This document shows, piece by piece, positions 50,435-60,835 of a DNA stretch of 64,000 nt. The stretch lies in NCBI GenBank assembly GCA_025356475.1, contig JANXSX010000088.1:1-64000 (forward strand), in the 5' to 3' direction. The notes under the pieces were generated by a model, which was not told the origin of the DNA, did not search any database, and saw only the letters and a program-made list of their open reading frames with translations. Made by a program: the position numbers and the translations under genes. The DNA comes from Isosphaeraceae bacterium. Its GTDB lineage: Bacteria; Planctomycetota; Planctomycetia; Isosphaerales; Isosphaeraceae. Within the stretch, counting starts at the first letter, position 1; the number at the start of each line of letters is the position of its first letter.

Positions 50435-52135
50435 ATGGCAACCGAGGCCTCCTTGCTCGTGATCCAAGGGGCCGACCAAGGCAAGCGGTTCGGCTTGAAT
50501 CGCAGGCCAATGGCCCTCGGGCGAGACAATTCGAACCCGATTCGACTCCACGACCATGAGGTCTCCCGGCGCCATGCCGAGATCCGCCCGCAAGACGATG
50601 GGCTCTACGCGCTCGCCGACCTTGGTAGCGCCAACGGGACTTATGTCAACGGTGAGCTCGTCGACCAGGTTGTCCTAAAACTCGGCGACCAGGTGCAGAT
50701 TGGCCAATCGATTCTGGTGTATGAGATCAAGTCCGATCTCCCTCACCGCGACCAATCCGCTCGCGTCGAGCTGAGCGAGACGGACCGCTCGGCCATCCTC
50801 AAGAGCATCCCAGCCGATGAAAGCTCGCGGATCCTGCATGCGCCGGGAAGTGCAGGGGACTGGCTGCGATCAAAGCTTTCCAGCTTCACGGCGATGTACC
50901 AGGCGAGCCAGGCGATCCGGCTGACGACCGATGTCGAGACCCTTCTCCCCGAGATTCTCGATCTGGTCTTCGAGTCGATTGGAGCCGATCGAGGGGCGAT
51001 CTTGCTGGTCACTGAAGAGACCAATGAACTCGTCGCGAAGGCGGTCAAGTGGCGAGACGGCGACCCGCCCGACCTCAACGAAAGCCTGCCGATTCCGCGA
51101 TCGATTGTCGATCACGTACTTCAAAAAGGTGAAGGGGTGATCACGTCCGACGCACCTGCCGATAAGCGGTTTGCGTCGGGGGGTTCGATCGCCGCCCGGA
51201 ACATCCGCGAGGCGATCTGCGTCCCGCTACGTGGTCGCCAGGCCCCGCTCGGCGTTCTTTATGCGGATATCCGTTCGGCCCCCGACCTTGATGCGGGAGC
51301 CTACGTTCGAGGCAAGTTTACGAACGATCATTTAATGCTTATGGCTGCGATTGGTCATCAGGCTGGTTTGGCGATCGAGAATACCCGTCTCTATGAAGCC
51401 AAGCTTCAGTCGGAGCGGCTCGCGGCAGTGGGACAGACGATCGCTACCCTCTCACATCATATCAAGAATATCTTGCAAGGGATTCGTGGTGGTTCCTACC
51501 TCATTGACATGGGCTTGAACGAGAAGGACGACGTCATCGTGAGACGAGGTTGGGGGATTGTTGAAAAGAATCAAAATAAGATCTACCACCTTGTCATGGA
51601 TATGTTGAGCTTTAGCAAAGACCGCGAGCCAGCCTTGGAGTGGTCGGATCTGAATGCGACGACTGAAGAGGTCATCGAGCTGATGCAGTCGCGGGCCACG
51701 GAACTGGGTGTCGCATTGACATGGACCCCCGCGACGGGTTTGCCCCCAGTCCTGTTCGATCCCGATGGTTTGCACAGGGCAATTTTGAACATTGTGACCA
51801 ATGCGATCGACGCCGCCGAGGAGATCCAAGGGGCGAAGGTCATGGTCTCAACCTCGTGGGACGCCAGCGACAATGTCGCTCGGGTGCTGATCTCTGACAA
51901 TGGGGTGGGCATCGCCGAGGACGATCTGGCGGGGATCTTCGGCCTATTTGCTTCGACCAAGGGGACCCGAGGGACCGGCCTGGGCCTACCGGTCTCGCAA
52001 AAGATCGTCCGCGAGCATGGCGGCAAGATCGTCGTGACCTCGCGGATCGGCGAGGGCTCGACCTTCACGATTGAGCTCCCGCTCACCTCGTCGTCGACCC
52101 TCGATACCGGCGAGATGACTTTGCTTGAGGATTGA
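50435..52135 (+). CDS. FHA-GAF sensor histidine kinase
   Basis: The 566-residue protein has three parts. Residues 5-95 are an FHA domain that binds phosphothreonine (MALGRDNSNPIRLHDHEVSR, then GSANGTYVNG). Residues about 160-310 are a GAF domain (DRGAILLV, CVPLRGRQAPLGVLYAD). The kinase has the H box VGQTIATLSHHIKNILQG near residue 338 and the ATPase domain with N box NIVTNAIDAAEE, G1 ISDNGVGIAEDD and G2 GTGLGLPVSQKI. No membrane helix is seen, so it is cytoplasmic. No response regulator is adjacent. FHA in front of a histidine kinase suggests crosstalk with Ser/Thr kinases, common in planctomycetes. Confidence 0.92.
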   Translation: MATEASLLVIQGADQGKRFGLNRRPMALGRDNSNPIRLHDHEVSRRHAEIRPQDDGLYALADLGSANGTYVNGELVDQVVLKLGDQVQIGQSILVYEIKSDLPHRDQSARVELSETDRSAILKSIPADESSRILHAPGSAGDWLRSKLSSFTAMYQASQAIRLTTDVETLLPEILDLVFESIGADRGAILLVTEETNELVAKAVKWRDGDPPDLNESLPIPRSIVDHVLQKGEGVITSDAPADKRFASGGSIAARNIREAICVPLRGRQAPLGVLYADIRSAPDLDAGAYVRGKFTNDHLMLMAAIGHQAGLAIENTRLYEAKLQSERLAAVGQTIATLSHHIKNILQGIRGGSYLIDMGLNEKDDVIVRRGWGIVEKNQNKIYHLVMDMLSFSKDREPALEWSDLNATTEEVIELMQSRATELGVALTWTPATGLPPVLFDPDGLHRAILNIVTNAIDAAEEIQGAKVMVSTSWDASDNVARVLISDNGVGIAEDDLAGIFGLFASTKGTRGTGLGLPVSQKIVREHGGKIVVTSRIGEGSTFTIELPLTSSSTLDTGEMTLLED

Positions 52136-52159
52136 GGCTGCGGACCGACCCTATCAACG

Positions 52160-52199
52160 ACATCAGGGCAGAAACTCATATGAGCTTCTGCCCTGATGT
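52160..52199. terminator. Bidirectional terminator hairpin
   Basis: A perfect 14-bp stem (52160-52173 with 52186-52199) lies between the convergent histidine kinase and groEL genes, and the 12-base loop is itself nearly palindromic. It probably ends both transcripts. Confidence 0.8.
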
Positions 52200-52234
52200 G
52201 GATAGATCAATCGAGCTTAGCGGTCAGCCCGCTC

Positions 52235-53893
<1,659 letters not shown>

Positions 53894-53990
53894 TCAGAGT
53901 TGAATACAAAACCGGAGTTACCAGCGACCGTTACGTTGGCCTGTTCCGGGTGTTTTGGGTAAGGGCGATCGAGCTGGAAACTCGCTCAGC

Positions 53991-54287
53991 TCAGGCTTCG
54001 ACGACGGCGAGGATGTCGTCCTCACGCATGAGGAGAACCTTTTCGCCGTCGACTTTGAACTCGTCGCCGGCATAGGAGGTGAAGAGGACGCTGTCGCCGA
54101 CCTTGACCTGCAACTCGCGGCGCTTGCCGTCCTTGGTTACTCGGCCATCACCAACGGCCATGACTGTGCCCTTCTGCGGCTTATCCTTGGCCGTATCCGG
54201 CAGGACGATCCCGCCTGCGGTCGTTTTCTTGGCCTCTTCACGCTCGACGACCACTCGATCACCCAACGGCTTCAACTTCAACTTCAT
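53991..54287 (-). CDS. groES: Co-chaperonin GroES
   Basis: The product has 98 residues from the ATG at 54287 (GGGAG about 9 bases upstream); the open frame to 54383 is not used. It matches GroES throughout: LKPLGDRVVVEREEAKKTTAGG with the mobile loop, GTVMAVGDG, VGDSVLFTSYAGDEF, and LLMREDDILAVV at the end. It caps the GroEL ring. It is the first gene of the groES-groEL operon. Confidence 0.96.
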   Translation of the reverse strand: MKLKLKPLGDRVVVEREEAKKTTAGGIVLPDTAKDKPQKGTVMAVGDGRVTKDGKRRELQVKVGDSVLFTSYAGDEFKVDGEKVLLMREDDILAVVEA

Positions 54288-54331
54288 CGGACAGGTCTCC
54301 CGGCAACCACGTGGACCACGAGAACGGAATC

Positions 54332-54363
54332 CCCCACGCCCTTGGTAATGACAAGACGTGGGG
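54332..54363 (-). promoter_or_regulatory. Leader hairpin before groES
   Basis: CCCCACG (54332-54338) pairs with CGTGGGG (54357-54363) around 18 bases in the 5' leader of groES, 45 bp before its start. I searched for a CIRCE element (TTAGCACTC-N9-GAGTGCTAA) and did not find one, so heat control, if any, uses another signal. The role of the hairpin is open. Confidence 0.35.
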
Positions 54364-54437
54364 TTCATGGCGGGCTCCTTCATGCAAGGAACGTGCCTAG
54401 GGTCTACGAGAATCCTAACATCATGTAAGATCAGCTT

Positions 54438-55766
54438 TTACGAGACAGCCGCGATTCCCTTCACGGCTCGTTCCGGTCTGCCGATCGTGGCGATGTACGA
54501 ACTCCGACTGCCTGAATGGCAGTTGAATCCGACCTCGTCCAATTCTCTCGAAGTCCGCAGCGTGACTTCAGCCGAGGGCTTGTGACTTGACTCACTCTTG
54601 CTCTGCGGAAGGAAGAAAAAGGCCAGGGCAAGGATCGCATAGATCAGCAACAGCATCGCCCCTTCAAGCCAGTTCGACTCGCCGTCTTCCGCGACCATCC
54701 GGGCGATCAAGACCGAGAGGATGACCGCAGCGATCTCCATCGTCGAGAATAACAAATCCATGGGTTCGGATCGCAAGTAGCTGGCAAAGACCAGTACAGG
54801 GGCCACAAACAGAGCAATCTGCAGCGCCGAGCCGACCGCGATCCCAACTGCGAGATCCATCTGGTTTTTCATCGCCATCAGGATCGCTGAGGAATGCTCG
54901 GCGGCGTTGCCAACGATTGCTACCAAGATCACGCCCATGAAGACGCCCGAGAGTCCCAGGACTTCGCCCGTGGCCTCGACCGCTCCCACCAGGATTTCAC
55001 TCATCCAGGCGACAAAGAGCGTGGCTGTGATCAGAGTGGCTGTGGACTGCTTGAGGCTAACATTGGTCTCGACGAAGGTGTGGCTCGCCTCCGTCTCTCC
55101 GACCCCGCTGAAGAGATCTTTGTGGGTCCCAAGGCTGAAAACCAAGCTCAAGAGATAAGCCAACACCAGCACGACGGAGACCGAGACGCTCAGCCGATGC
55201 TCGATCCCGACCGCTCCTGGACCGACCAGCCAGTGGAAAATCGCAGGGACAAGCAGCCCCATGGCCGCGACGACCATCAAGGTGGAACCGACACCGGCCG
55301 CAGTTCGGTTGAACCGTTGGACTCGGAATTTCAAACCCCCCGCCAGCAGGCTCGCCCCCAGCACCAGGAGGAGGTTGCCGATGATACTGCCGGTGATCGA
55401 GGCTTTGACGACCTCGTCGAGACCGCGAGACAGGGCGAAGAGGGCCAAGATCAGCTCGGCGGCGTTGCCGAAGGTGGCGTTCAACAGACCACCGATCCCA
55501 GCTCCCAGCCGATGTGCAATCTGTTCAGTGGCATGCCCCATCAGGCCCGCGAGCGGAATAATTGCCAGGCCCGACGCCAGAAATCGCACCGGGGCTGGAG
55601 CTTGAAACCAGGAGAGGAGGATCGCGATCGGTACAAAACCAAGAAGCAAGTTGAGCCAACCGGCTTTCCGAGGATCGATCACGTCCCGCCAGGGCGATTG
55701 AGGCGAATTGGCATCGTTGAATGGAGTAGTCGCCTGGTTGGGCTGGTTGACTCGTGTAGGGGCCAC
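54438..55766 (-). CDS. Calcium/proton exchanger (CaCA/Cax family)
   Basis: The 442-residue membrane protein has about 11 helices. The two alpha repeats of cation/proton exchangers are visible: [21 protein letters not shown] near residue 95 and [20 protein letters not shown] near 290, both carrying the GNAAE ion-binding motif. It should move Ca2+ out of the cytoplasm against H+. The start codon is GTG at 55766 (GAGG about 9-12 bases upstream); the first 35 residues are polar. The C-terminal tail after the last helix is about 45 residues, longer than usual. It is divergent from trxA. Confidence 0.9.
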   Translation of the reverse strand: MAPTRVNQPNQATTPFNDANSPQSPWRDVIDPRKAGWLNLLLGFVPIAILLSWFQAPAPVRFLASGLAIIPLAGLMGHATEQIAHRLGAGIGGLLNATFGNAAELILALFALSRGLDEVVKASITGSIIGNLLLVLGASLLAGGLKFRVQRFNRTAAGVGSTLMVVAAMGLLVPAIFHWLVGPGAVGIEHRLSVSVSVVLVLAYLLSLVFSLGTHKDLFSGVGETEASHTFVETNVSLKQSTATLITATLFVAWMSEILVGAVEATGEVLGLSGVFMGVILVAIVGNAAEHSSAILMAMKNQMDLAVGIAVGSALQIALFVAPVLVFASYLRSEPMDLLFSTMEIAAVILSVLIARMVAEDGESNWLEGAMLLLIYAILALAFFFLPQSKSESSHKPSAEVTLRTSRELDEVGFNCHSGSRSSYIATIGRPERAVKGIAAVS

Positions 55767-55774
55767 CTTATAAT
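55747..55774 (+). promoter_or_regulatory. Sigma-70 promoter of trxA-trpF
   Basis: TTGACT (55747-55752) and TATAAT (55769-55774) are separated by 16 bp, close to consensus. The transcript would have a leader of about 80 bases before the trxA start. The promoter overlaps the start of the divergent antiporter gene. Confidence 0.7.
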
Positions 55775-55862
55775 GTCCTCTTGTAACAGCCGCCCCAGAT
55801 GCGGCGATTGGTTCGTTTCAACTGTCTGTGGCTGCCCCTCGGCGGCCTTGCGAGGCGATATC

Positions 55863-56213
55863 ATGGCCGGGAACGTGATGGAGTTTACCGACAGCAATTG
55901 GCAGTCGGAAGTTATCGCTTCCGAAGTTCCCGTCATTGTGGACTTCTGGGCTCCCTGGTGCGGACCCTGTCGGATGCTTGCCCCCACCATCGACAAACTC
56001 GCGACCGAATACCTGGGCAAGGTCAAGGTCGGCAAGCTTAACACCGACGAAAACACCAACGTTCCGGGCGAACTCGGTATCTCCGCCATCCCGACCGTCC
56101 TGGTCTTCCAGGGTGGGAAGCTCGTCGACCGCCTGGTCGGAGTGAACTCCGAGAACAAGTTCAAGGATAGCCTGGCAAAGCTGGGGGTCCAATCCGAATC
56201 CCGTCAGGCGTAG
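55863..56213 (+). CDS. trxA: Thioredoxin
   Basis: The product has 116 residues from the ATG at 55863 (GAGG 8 bases upstream). The open frame reaches far upstream, but that part is the antisense of the antiporter gene. The active site VIVDFWAPWCGPCRMLAP (WCGPC near residue 33) and the cis-Pro segment ISAIPTVLVFQGG are canonical. It reduces disulfides in the cytoplasm. It has its own strong promoter, and trpF follows after 48 bp. Confidence 0.95.
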   Translation: MAGNVMEFTDSNWQSEVIASEVPVIVDFWAPWCGPCRMLAPTIDKLATEYLGKVKVGKLNTDENTNVPGELGISAIPTVLVFQGGKLVDRLVGVNSENKFKDSLAKLGVQSESRQA

Positions 56214-56261
56214 CTCGCAGATAGCGAGCACGCCTGCGGTTCATTTTGAGGGGCTCAAGCC

Positions 56262-56918
56262 ATTCTCATCAAGGTCTGTGGTCTGACTCGTGCCGACGAA
56301 GCACTTGCCTGTCTTCAAGCCGGCGTTGACTGGCTCGGCCTAAACTTTTACCCACCTTCGTCGCGCTTCATCACACCCGGGATCGCATGCTCGATCCTCG
56401 CGAGCTTGCCATCCCGTCGGGTTGCCGTTGGCTTGTTCGTAGACCGGCCAACCATCGAAGTGGCCGATCTCGCCCATGACTTGGGCCTTTCGACCGTCCA
56501 GCTTCACGGATCCGAGCCTCCTAATGCGGTGGTCGAACTCGGTCGAAACTTCCGGGTGATCCGGGCCTTTCGACTAGGCGATCTGGCAGCCGTCGAAGCG
56601 ATGAAGGCCTATCTCTCAAGGTGCGCGAACCTGGGTCGTCTGCCCGACTTTGCCCTAATTGACGCCTTCGTGCCCGGCCAACCAGGTGGAACAGGCCAGG
56701 TTGTCGAGGAAGCTGTACTCTCTGCGCTAAAGGGGTTTGACCAACTCCCTTTGATTCTCGCGGGGGGTTTGAGTCCCGAAAATGTCGCCGAACGGCTTGG
56801 CCACCTGCACCCCGTCGTGGTCGATGTCGCGGGTGGAGTCGAGTCCGTCCCCGGTCGCAAAGACCCGGCCAAGGTCACTGCGTTTGTTCGCGCTGTTCGC
56901 GGGAAATTCTCCAGTTGA
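56262..56918 (+). CDS. trpF: Phosphoribosylanthranilate isomerase, apparent ATT start
   Basis: The 218-residue product is the TrpF (beta/alpha)8 barrel of tryptophan synthesis. The start LIKVCGLTRADEAL and the barrel end LAGGLSPENVAERLG, then VDVAGGVESVPGRKD, are canonical; Cys6 and the Asp of LIDAF are the expected acid/base pair. The reading frame has a stop at 56247-56249 and then no ATG, GTG or TTG before the conserved core. The only sensible start is ATT at 56262, giving M-LIKVCGLT, with GAGGGG 8 bases upstream. The first TTG in frame (56406) would delete the catalytic Cys. It lies 48 bp after trxA. Confidence 0.88.
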   Translation: MLIKVCGLTRADEALACLQAGVDWLGLNFYPPSSRFITPGIACSILASLPSRRVAVGLFVDRPTIEVADLAHDLGLSTVQLHGSEPPNAVVELGRNFRVIRAFRLGDLAAVEAMKAYLSRCANLGRLPDFALIDAFVPGQPGGTGQVVEEAVLSALKGFDQLPLILAGGLSPENVAERLGHLHPVVVDVAGGVESVPGRKDPAKVTAFVRAVRGKFSS

Positions 56919-56944
56919 CACACGCGTACGCACGTGTCTACAAT
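56915..56944 (+). promoter_or_regulatory. Sigma-70 promoter
   Basis: TTGACA (56915-56920) and TACAAT (56939-56944) are 18 bp apart, almost consensus. The promoter overlaps the trpF stop and precedes the small gene at 56995 and ahcY. Confidence 0.75.
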
Positions 56945-56994
56945 TCGTTTGTCGAGTCGTTCGTCCTTCTCGACCTAGGCGTTGGAGATGGGAT

Positions 56995-57291
56995 ATGGAC
57001 GCGGACAGTCTGGGTCGACGTCGGCAGCCGGGTCAGCAGAGCGGGCTTCGGTCGATGCATCCGGTCTTGCCGGATGCCTGGCTGAGTCGGGCGTTGCGGG
57101 TGGCGATGTCGTCTGAAGATTGGTCGAAGTTCGAGGCCTTGGCCTCGGTACTCGGCAGTGATGAGCCATCCGCTGCGCGAGCCTACGGTCAGACGATCGC
57201 TCATCTGATTGCTCGCGAGGTCCGGCCCGCTCCCGAATGGATGGACTGGGAGCGGCAGAAGACGTTGAGGCTGTTGAAGATGGTGTCGTAA
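56995..57291 (+). CDS. Hypothetical small protein
   Basis: The product has 98 residues from the ATG at 56995 (GGAG 7 bases upstream), directly behind a strong promoter. It is soluble and helical, with PDAWLSRALRVAMSSEDWSKF and a C-terminal EWMDWERQKTLRLLKMVS. I recognise no family. It lies 88 bp before the ahcY start and is probably co-transcribed with it. Confidence 0.65.
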   Translation: MDADSLGRRRQPGQQSGLRSMHPVLPDAWLSRALRVAMSSEDWSKFEALASVLGSDEPSAARAYGQTIAHLIAREVRPAPEWMDWERQKTLRLLKMVS

Positions 57292-57298
57292 GGGTTGA

Positions 57299-58720
<1,422 letters not shown>

Positions 58721-58760
58721 TCGAAGCGGCCTAGAAACCCTTCGGCATGAATTCAATACC

Positions 58761-58800
58761 GGTCCGGTCCCTTCCTAGTCATTAACGAGGGGGCCGGACC
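58761..58800 (+). terminator. Terminator after ahcY
   Basis: GGTCCGGTCCC (58761-58771) pairs with GGGGCCGGACC (58790-58800), one G-U pair in 11 bp, 40 bp beyond the ahcY stop. The following bases are only mildly T-rich. Confidence 0.7.
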
Positions 58801-59000
58801 GTTCCACGTTGTTCCGGTCCTGACCGAACTTTACGAGGTCTTCGCGGCAGGAAAGACTGCGGAAACCACCAAGGTGATCGAGCGAGCAGGTCACCGGCAA
58901 GCCTGCGCGACGGTTCGCCGACTTCGCAGGGGCGTTCTCCTGACAAGCAAGTGCGGACCTCCCTTGCGACTTGCAAGATGGTGATGTTTAATCGAATGGT

Positions 59001-59690
59001 ATGAAAAGACCCACCTGGATCATTCGTATCGTCATACCGGTCGCAGCCTTCGCGACCCTCTCCCAGCGTGTTGCGGAGGCAGAAATGCCATCGATCACGA
59101 TAACCGAGTTGGCTAGCTTCCGGCTCGAGGCAATCTCCTTCTTTCTGGTCTGTTACTTGGCCTGTTCCTGGGTCATTCGGGCGATCTGGAACGGGCTCCG
59201 GAGTGATTTCCCGCGCCTGCCGCAGCTTTCCATGAAGCGGGCGATGGGAGTGGTCGGTCTCTGGGGACTGCTGTTCCTACTGATTCTGACCATGATCTCA
59301 GGCGCTCGCGAACTGATGACGCCGGGTGCCTGGGAGAAGGAAGGTTACACCTACAAACTCGCTCCAAAGCATGCCGATAAGGCTACGAGGCATGAGGCCC
59401 TCGACCGGTTGCGGGTTCTCCTCTGGCACTATGCCAAGAGCCACGACGGTAAGTTCCCGCCCAATGCTTTGGTTCCCGAGATCCCCGACGATTCGTGGCG
59501 AATCCCCGACCCCTCGGACATGCATTATCGCTATGAGGGAGGGCTTTCAGAGGATGTCGCGGCCAGGCCGCTGGCCTTTGAACCCAACATCTTCGGCAAT
59601 GGGCAACTCGTGCTCTTGACCGACGGTCGAATTGTCTCCATGGATCCAGCCGAGCTGACTCGAAGCCTCAAGCGGGAGGATTCCCGATGA
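59001..59690 (+). CDS. Hypothetical membrane protein with exported C-terminal domain
   Basis: The 229-residue product has three apolar segments (about 7-24, 46-66 and 82-102) and a soluble C-terminal part. That part (HEALDRLRVLLWHYAKSHDGK...PNALVPEIPDDSWRIPDPSD... LVLLTDGRIVSMD) resembles the globular domain of planctomycete pseudopilin-like proteins. The role is unknown. Its stop overlaps the start of the DUF1559 gene by 4 bp, so the two are coupled. The 280-bp gap before it holds only the ahcY terminator. Confidence 0.72.
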   Translation: MKRPTWIIRIVIPVAAFATLSQRVAEAEMPSITITELASFRLEAISFFLVCYLACSWVIRAIWNGLRSDFPRLPQLSMKRAMGVVGLWGLLFLLILTMISGARELMTPGAWEKEGYTYKLAPKHADKATRHEALDRLRVLLWHYAKSHDGKFPPNALVPEIPDDSWRIPDPSDMHYRYEGGLSEDVAARPLAFEPNIFGNGQLVLLTDGRIVSMDPAELTRSLKREDSR

Positions 59691-60709
59691 GCATCCGAGG
59701 CTTCATATGGATCATCATCTCGATCATCTTGTTTGTAGTGCTTACCAGCCCGGGGCTATTGTTTCTGTTACAGATGCTCTTCTACCTGCTAGTAGGCTGG
59801 GTGTTCTACCTCAAGCGGGTTTTGCCAGAGGTCCAAATCGGTTGGAGCGGGGTGGGGATGGGAGCGACCTGCTTGGTCTTGCTGGCGTTCGGTCTCCATG
59901 GGTTTATGCGTTGGATGGCGCGTGAGGTCAATCCGGGACAGGTTTGGAAGCGGAAGTGGACTGGGGCCATGATCCTCGGGGTGATCGCCCTATTCGTGTC
60001 GGGGATGTCGGTGGCCGGCGTGACCCACCAGGTCGGTTGGCTCCTGACATCGAAGGAACCCCTCCTCATGGGGGGTGACAGGATCGTGTTACAACGGATG
60101 CAGTCGATCAATAACCTGAAGCAAATTGGCTTTTCTGTGTGGAATTACGAGACGGAACACAGCAGTTTTCCCCCAGGAACGATTGTGACTGACTCGGGCC
60201 AACCCTTGCATGGGTGGCCGACACTCCTCCTTCCTTACATGGAATTAACCAAGCTATCGAATAAGATTGACCTGAGTCTCCCCTGGAATGACCCTACCAA
60301 CGCGGCTGCCTTTCAAACCCACGTTTATCCTTATATGAATCCGCGACTCGGTTCCACCGCAAATCCCGGAGAGTACGCGCGGATTCACTACGCATCCAAC
60401 GCACGAGTTCTTGGCGGTGATCGGAGGCTGACAGCACGCGACTTCACCGACGGCACGAGTTCAACCATCATAGGAGGAGAGGTCGCAGGCCAATTCAAGC
60501 CGTGGGGGCACCCGGTCCAGTGGCGAGATCTCGGACTTGGGATCAACCAATCGCCCGATGGGTTCGGTAGTCCCTTCCCAGGAGGAGCCCAGTTCATGAT
60601 GGCGGACGGGTCGGTCAAATTCCTCAAGAACTCGATCTCTCCCACAGTCCTCAAGGCTCTGGCCACCCCCAATGGTGGCGAAGTCGTTCTCGAGGATTCC
60701 TATGAGTAG
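59687..60709 (+). CDS. DUF1559 family protein without pilin-type N-terminus
   Basis: The 340-residue protein has three N-terminal membrane helices (about 5-30, 50-72 and 92-115). From residue 135 it matches DUF1559: RMQSINNLKQIGFSVWNYE, SFPPGTIV, GWPTLLLPYME, FTDGTSSTIIGGEVAG, and the closing FMMADGSVKFL, which stands for the H-x9-DG motif. Most DUF1559 proteins begin with a type IV pilin-like helix; here three membrane helices replace it. The function of the family is unknown and its domain probably faces the periplasm. It is translationally coupled to the preceding gene. Confidence 0.85.
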   Translation: MSIRGFIWIIISIILFVVLTSPGLLFLLQMLFYLLVGWVFYLKRVLPEVQIGWSGVGMGATCLVLLAFGLHGFMRWMAREVNPGQVWKRKWTGAMILGVIALFVSGMSVAGVTHQVGWLLTSKEPLLMGGDRIVLQRMQSINNLKQIGFSVWNYETEHSSFPPGTIVTDSGQPLHGWPTLLLPYMELTKLSNKIDLSLPWNDPTNAAAFQTHVYPYMNPRLGSTANPGEYARIHYASNARVLGGDRRLTARDFTDGTSSTIIGGEVAGQFKPWGHPVQWRDLGLGINQSPDGFGSPFPGGAQFMMADGSVKFLKNSISPTVLKALATPNGGEVVLEDSYE

Positions 60710-60835
60710 TGAGGCCCCGCCGCCGGACTTGCGTGTTCAAATTGGGGGTGATCCTGTTAAGATTAGAGGATGGAAGAACCCCCGCCTGCCGAATTGATGG
60801 TCCCACCATCCCCCTCGATCACGCACGGTGACCTC

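Noticed and set aside
54894-55862. Long plus-strand extension in front of thioredoxin
   Set aside because: These codons are the complement of the antiporter gene; thioredoxin starts at 55863 with a proper ribosome binding site and a promoter at 55747-55774.
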